DNA of 50,089 nucleotides from NCBI GenBank assembly GCA_900543455.1, contig UQRR01000006.1, forward strand, positions 1-50,089. The letters are read 5' to 3'. The notes beneath the pieces are model-generated. The model searched no databases. It was not told the DNA's origin and saw only the letters and a list, made by a program, of their open reading frames with translations. The position numbers were made by a program, and so were the translations under genes. This document shows, one piece after another, positions 47,089 to 50,089 of this stretch (position 1 is the stretch's first letter; every line of letters begins with the position of its first letter). Source of the stretch: an uncultured Dialister sp. (GTDB lineage: Bacteria > Bacillota > Negativicutes > Veillonellales > Dialisteraceae).

Positions 47089-47817
47089 TTATTTCCCTTC
47101 GATTAATGTGCCCAAGGTATCTCCCTTGCAGGCCTTGACAATGTTGCCAGGAACATCGATATTGAATACTTTGATCGGAATTTCATTATTCATGCAGAGG
47201 GTGATGGCCGTATTATCCATGACAGCCAGCTCTTTCTGCAGCACTTCACCATAGGTGAGATGCGTGAACATTTTTGCTTCGGGATGGAACTTTGGATCCG
47301 CATCGTATACACCATCGGTCTGCTTCTTCGCCATCAGCATGATATCAGCTTCGATTTCTGCACTGCGGAGAGCTGCCGTGGTATCCGTTGTGAAATAAGG
47401 ATTGCCCGTACCTGCACCAAAAATCACGACTCTGCCCTTCTCAAGATGGCGGATCGCACGGCGGCGGATGTAAGGCTCTGCGACCTGCTGCATTTCGATG
47501 GCTGTCTGTACGCGGGTGGAGACGCCAAGTTTTTCGAGCGCATCCTGCAGAGCGACGGAATTGATGACGGTCGCGAGCATGCCCATGTAGTCAGCCGACG
47601 CACGATCCATCCCGCCCTGGCTGCCCTTGAGCCCTCTCCAGATATTGCCGCCACCTACAACGACAGCGATCTCGATACCGGCATCGCTGGCTTCCTTGAT
47701 CTCGCCGGCCAGTCGATATACGACCTCCGGATCGATACCGAAACCTTTGTCGCTGGCCATCGCTTCACCAGACAATTTCAGCATGACTCTCTTATACTTC
47801 TTGTTTTCTGTTGCCAT
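47089..47817 (-). CDS. pyrH: UMP kinase
   Basis: A 242-residue amino-acid-kinase-fold enzyme phosphorylating UMP. Motifs: RVMLKLSGEAM, VVGGGNIWRG, DYMGMLATVINS, GTGNPYFTTDTTAALR and ADPKFHPEAKMF. Normal length. GGGGGTG precedes the ATG. Cotranscribed with frr. Confidence 0.98.
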   Translation of the reverse strand: MATENKKYKRVMLKLSGEAMASDKGFGIDPEVVYRLAGEIKEASDAGIEIAVVVGGGNIWRGLKGSQGGMDRASADYMGMLATVINSVALQDALEKLGVSTRVQTAIEMQQVAEPYIRRRAIRHLEKGRVVIFGAGTGNPYFTTDTTAALRSAEIEADIMLMAKKQTDGVYDADPKFHPEAKMFTHLTYGEVLQKELAVMDNTAITLCMNNEIPIKVFNIDVPGNIVKACKGDTLGTLIEGK

Positions 47818-48033
47818 TGTACACCCCCGTAAAAATCAGTGATACATCTTTATTATTATATAGTATTTCAGAAATAGCTGCCATAAGAATTTTGAGAGAT
47901 GAGCCATGAAGACTACAGACGTTAGACTTTAGACATCTGACTTCTTTACTTCCGGTCTCCCATCTAATCCCTGAAAAAGGCCATAAAATAAGAGAACACC
48001 AAAGATGATGTTCTCTTATTCTTGTTTTATGGA
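47818..48033. other. Gap between tsf and pyrH with short tandem unit and terminator
   Basis: Contains AGAC-based tandem units (AGACTACAGACGTTAGAC, then TTTAGACATCTGAC, about 47909-47941), CTAATCCCTG, and the tsf terminator. The 47860-47880 stretch is AT-rich and may hold the pyrH promoter, but no clear boxes were assigned. Confidence 0.45.
47984..48025 (-). terminator. Terminator after tsf
   Basis: AATAAGAGAACA and TGTTCTCTTATT form a 12-bp stem with a nine-base loop and a T-rich tail, close to the tsf stop codon at 48034. Confidence 0.85.
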
Positions 48034-48912
48034 TTACTGATTCAGCTGTTTAGCGACTTCAGCAGCCAGATCGTCCTGTTTCTTTTCGATGCCTTCGCCG
48101 AGCTGGAAACGAGCAAAGCGAACAACTTCTGCATTCTTGGATTTCAGGAGTTTTGCAATGGTCAGATCGCCATCTTTAATGAATTCCTGATCTACGAGGC
48201 AGACTTCCTTGTAGTACTTGTTGATACGGCCAAGAACCATCTTTTCGATGATCTTTTCCGGTTTGCCTTCATTTCTAGCTTCGACAGCCAGAACTTCTTT
48301 TTCATGTTCGATTTCAGCCTGCGGTACCTGAGTGCGGTCGAGGTAGGAAGGATTTGCAGCAGCGACCTGCATAGCGACATCTTTGCCGAGCTCAGCGTCT
48401 GCGCCCTTCATTTCGACGAGAACGCCGATCTTGCCGCCGCCGTGAATGTAGCTATGGACAGTACCTTCTGCACTTTCATAGCGAACAAAACGACGAACAG
48501 AAATGTTTTCGCCGATCTTAGCTACAGCTTCGGTGACCTGATCTTTGACAGCCTTGCCGTCCATATCAGAAGCAAGCAGAGCTTCTACGTCAGCCGGATT
48601 GACAGCGATGATCTGCTGTGCGATGCGAGCAGCCAGCGCTCTGAAGTCTTCATTGGAGCCTACGAAGTCGGTTTCGCAGTTAACTTCTACGATCGTGCCG
48701 ACTTTGCCATCAGCGGAAATAGCGGAAACGACAGCACCTTCAGCAGCTACACGGCTTGCTTTCTTTGCAGCCTGAGACAGTCCCTTTTCACGGAGAATGT
48801 CTACTGCTTTTTCCATATCGCCTTCAGCTTCTACGAGTGCTTTTTTGCAGTCCATCATGCCTGCGCCAGTCTTTGTACGCAGATCTTTGACCATGCTAGC
48901 GGTAATTGCCAT
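48034..48912 (-). CDS. tsf: Translation elongation factor Ts
   Basis: A 292-residue nucleotide exchange factor for EF-Tu. MVKDLRTKTGAGMMDCKKAL and VEVNCETDFVG are the two signature motifs, followed by core subdomains and a C-terminal module. GGAGG lies eight bases before the chosen ATG at 48912. Codon use is strongly biased as expected for a translation factor. Confidence 0.98.
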   Translation of the reverse strand: MAITASMVKDLRTKTGAGMMDCKKALVEAEGDMEKAVDILREKGLSQAAKKASRVAAEGAVVSAISADGKVGTIVEVNCETDFVGSNEDFRALAARIAQQIIAVNPADVEALLASDMDGKAVKDQVTEAVAKIGENISVRRFVRYESAEGTVHSYIHGGGKIGVLVEMKGADAELGKDVAMQVAAANPSYLDRTQVPQAEIEHEKEVLAVEARNEGKPEKIIEKMVLGRINKYYKEVCLVDQEFIKDGDLTIAKLLKSKNAEVVRFARFQLGEGIEKKQDDLAAEVAKQLNQ

Positions 48913-48960
48913 CTTTATGACCTCCATCATAAAACAGTAAGGTGTTTGTAAAAATTTCTC

Positions 48961-49009
48961 AAAAAAAGGAAATCCCCAGCCTGCGCAAAGCGCAGGCCGA
49001 ATTTCCTAT
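48961..49009 (-). terminator. Terminator or attenuator between rpsB and tsf
   Basis: On the minus strand GGAAATTCGGCCTGCGC pairs with GCGCAGGC...GATTTCC across a short loop, followed by seven T residues, just after the rpsB stop. It may set the S2 to EF-Ts ratio. Confidence 0.82.
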
Positions 49010-49016
49010 ACAGCCA

Positions 49017-49772
49017 TTATTCCTGTTCAGCAGCTTCTTCAGCCGGAGCTTCTTCAGCTTCTGCTTCTTTAGCAGCTTCAGCTTCCTGCTGACCCTGACG
49101 GCCTTCGAGGACAGCGTCAGCCATCTTGGAAGCGAGCAGTCTTACAGCACGGATAGCATCATCGTTTGCCGGGATCGGGAAATCAACAACATCCGGGTCA
49201 CAGTTGGTATCAACGGTAGCAATAACCGGAATGTGCAGCTTGTGAGCTTCGGCAATAGCGATTTCTTCTTTCTTGGAGTCAATGATGAAGAGTGCGCCCG
49301 GGATCTTCTTCATGTCTTTGATGCCGCCCAGGTTCTTTTCCAGTTTTTCCAGTTCACGTTTCATCAGAATGACTTCCTTCTTCGGATACTGGTCAGTGGT
49401 GCCTTCTTCAAACATTTTTTCCAGTTCTTTCAGACGAGCGATACGGGTCTGAATGGTACGGAAATTGGTGAGCATGCCGCCCAGCCAACGTTCATTGACA
49501 TAGAACTGATTGCAGCGGGTAGCTTCTTCCTTCACGGAATTCTGAGCCTGTTTCTTGGTGCCGACGAAAAGGATCGGAGCGCCGGTAGCTGCGACTTCAC
49601 GCAGGAAAGCGTATGCTTCTTCTACTTTCTTTACAGTCTTCTGCAGGTCGATGATGTAGATGCCGTTTCTTTCGGTGAAAATGAAACGTGCCATTTTCGG
49701 ATTCCAACGACGGGTCTGATGACCAAAGTGAACGCCTGCTTCGAGTAACTGTTTCATGGATACAACTGCCAT
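49017..49772 (-). CDS. rpsB: 30S ribosomal protein S2
   Basis: A 251-residue S2. AVVSMKQLLEAGVHFGHQTRRWNPKM, IDLQKT, NERWLGGMLTNFRTI and VDTNCDP, then PIPANDDAIRAV are family landmarks. The acidic Ala/Glu tail (about 225-251) is a frequent bacterial variation. AGGAGG precedes the ATG. Codon use is highly biased. Confidence 0.98.
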   Translation of the reverse strand: MAVVSMKQLLEAGVHFGHQTRRWNPKMARFIFTERNGIYIIDLQKTVKKVEEAYAFLREVAATGAPILFVGTKKQAQNSVKEEATRCNQFYVNERWLGGMLTNFRTIQTRIARLKELEKMFEEGTTDQYPKKEVILMKRELEKLEKNLGGIKDMKKIPGALFIIDSKKEEIAIAEAHKLHIPVIATVDTNCDPDVVDFPIPANDDAIRAVRLLASKMADAVLEGRQGQQEAEAAKEAEAEEAPAEEAAEQE

Positions 49773-49902
49773 AATAAAAACCTCCTGTTTTTAACCTCTG
49801 TCTGCTTCCTCCCCTGCAGCCACTTCGGGAATGTGTGAAATGAAATTTTTCCCGCAAGCACAGATGCAGAGTCCGACAGACATGTGTACTCATGCGTTTT
49901 TT

Positions 49903-49931
49903 ATTTTATCAAAAGAAAAAGGGGAAAGCAA
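49903..49931 (-). promoter_or_regulatory. Promoter of rpsB
   Basis: On the minus strand TTGCTT (49926-49931) and TAAAAT (49903-49908) are separated by 17 bases, giving an rpsB leader of about 125 bases. Confidence 0.6.
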
Positions 49932-50003
49932 GGGGAAAAATATTTTTTATTGCAATAGTCTGTAGGATTACAATACATGTGTTACACATTGAAAACATGA
50001 AAA

Positions 50004-50066
50004 GCGAGATACCCTTGTGATATAGTTAATTCGTCAAAAGAAACCTTTATCAAAGGAGTATCTCGC
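50004..50066 (+). repeat. Inverted repeat enclosing the ribosome-binding site of the right-edge ORF
   Basis: GCGAGATACCCTTGTGATA (50004-50022) pairs at 16 of 19 positions with TATCAAAGGAGTATCTCGC (50048-50066), which contains the AAAGGAG ribosome-binding site. A transcript reading through would fold and hide it. Confidence 0.7.
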
Positions 50067-50089
50067 ATGAACAGTATATCACAACTTAT
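50067..50089 (+). CDS. Start of an ORF cut by the window edge, possibly a transposase
   Basis: ATG at 50067 with AAAGGAG upstream begins MNSISQL and runs off the window. The short N-terminus, the position just outside a conserved core operon, the change to AT-rich sequence and the hairpin over the ribosome-binding site are typical of insertion-sequence transposases (perhaps ISL3-like). Seven residues do not prove it. Confidence 0.4.

Larger units (their letters stand above)
49773..50066. other. rpsB leader and boundary to the right-edge element
   Basis: The left 130 bases form the rpsB leader; the promoter is at 49903-49931. Right of about 49940 the sequence becomes AT-rich and includes ACATGTGTTACACATTG and the inverted repeat before the ORF at 50067. 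A clear insertion-sequence end or target duplication could not be defined from one side. Confidence 0.5.

Noticed and set aside
48022..48951. 309-codon plus-strand frame opposite tsf
   Set aside because: Same effect of biased codon use in tsf; no ribosome-binding site or recognisable protein features.

Overview
The window looks like a chromosomal segment from a diderm, anaerobic Firmicute of the class Negativicutes (Veillonellaceae-like; genus not determined). The Firmicute-style core gene order (rpsB-tsf-pyrH-frr-uppS-cdsA-dxr-rseP-ispG; PrpC/PrkC/RsgA/Rpe; TsaE/TsaB/RimI/TsaD) is combined with an outer-membrane TonB receptor and its ExbB/ExbD/TonB motor, which monoderm Firmicutes lack. No rRNA, tRNA, CRISPR array or prophage was seen. 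Almost all genes lie on the minus strand.

Layout. 1-4035: tRNA t6A modification genes (tsaD partial, tsaB, tsaE) with rimI, a patatin-like lipase and gpmA. 4388-8751: thiL, a nicotinamidase, a beta-carbonic anhydrase (plus strand) and a Xaa-Pro aminopeptidase. 8831-15195: one vitamin-B12-riboswitch-controlled operon of a 1027-residue TonB-dependent receptor, a 38-residue ORF, a secreted protein, exbB, exbD and tonB, closed by a terminator. 15309-20947: nitrilase-like hydrolase, NlpC/P60 endopeptidase, CDF metal exporter, PC4/YdbC-like protein, two membrane proteins, rpe. 20944-24539: rsgA, PASTA Ser/Thr kinase and PP2C phosphatase. 25028-31690: LysM protein, FKBP isomerase, ligA, pcrA, ppaC. 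31873-37706: an accessory island of a nitrogenase-like H-D-K operon facing away from a secreted CbiK-type chelatase and a metal/cobalamin-type binding lipoprotein. 37885-40698: a BvgS-like hybrid sensor kinase. 40889-49772: isoprenoid, envelope and translation genes. 50067 to the end: probable first codons of an insertion-sequence transposase.

How parts may work together. The receptor operon and the nitrogenase-like/CbiK island both point to acquisition and processing of metal tetrapyrroles (corrinoid, heme or related) across a two-membrane envelope. The receptor promoter has a 16-bp palindrome over its -10 box, resembling a Fur-family operator, followed by a B12 aptamer: apparent double control by metal and cobalamin. 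The secreted CbiK could insert or remove a metal in the periplasm, the lipoprotein could hand the product to an ABC importer encoded elsewhere, and the nitrogenase-like complex could reduce a tetrapyrrole ring or similar substrate in the cytoplasm. This chain is inference; the individual family calls rest on visible motifs.

The gaps between genes are filled with an interspersed mosaic of short repeat modules (tandem GTGACTA, GGGATTA and GTTCAGG units, GCGGCGCA hairpins, and GGGAAAC-x-CTGATT inverted repeats), some touching stop codons.
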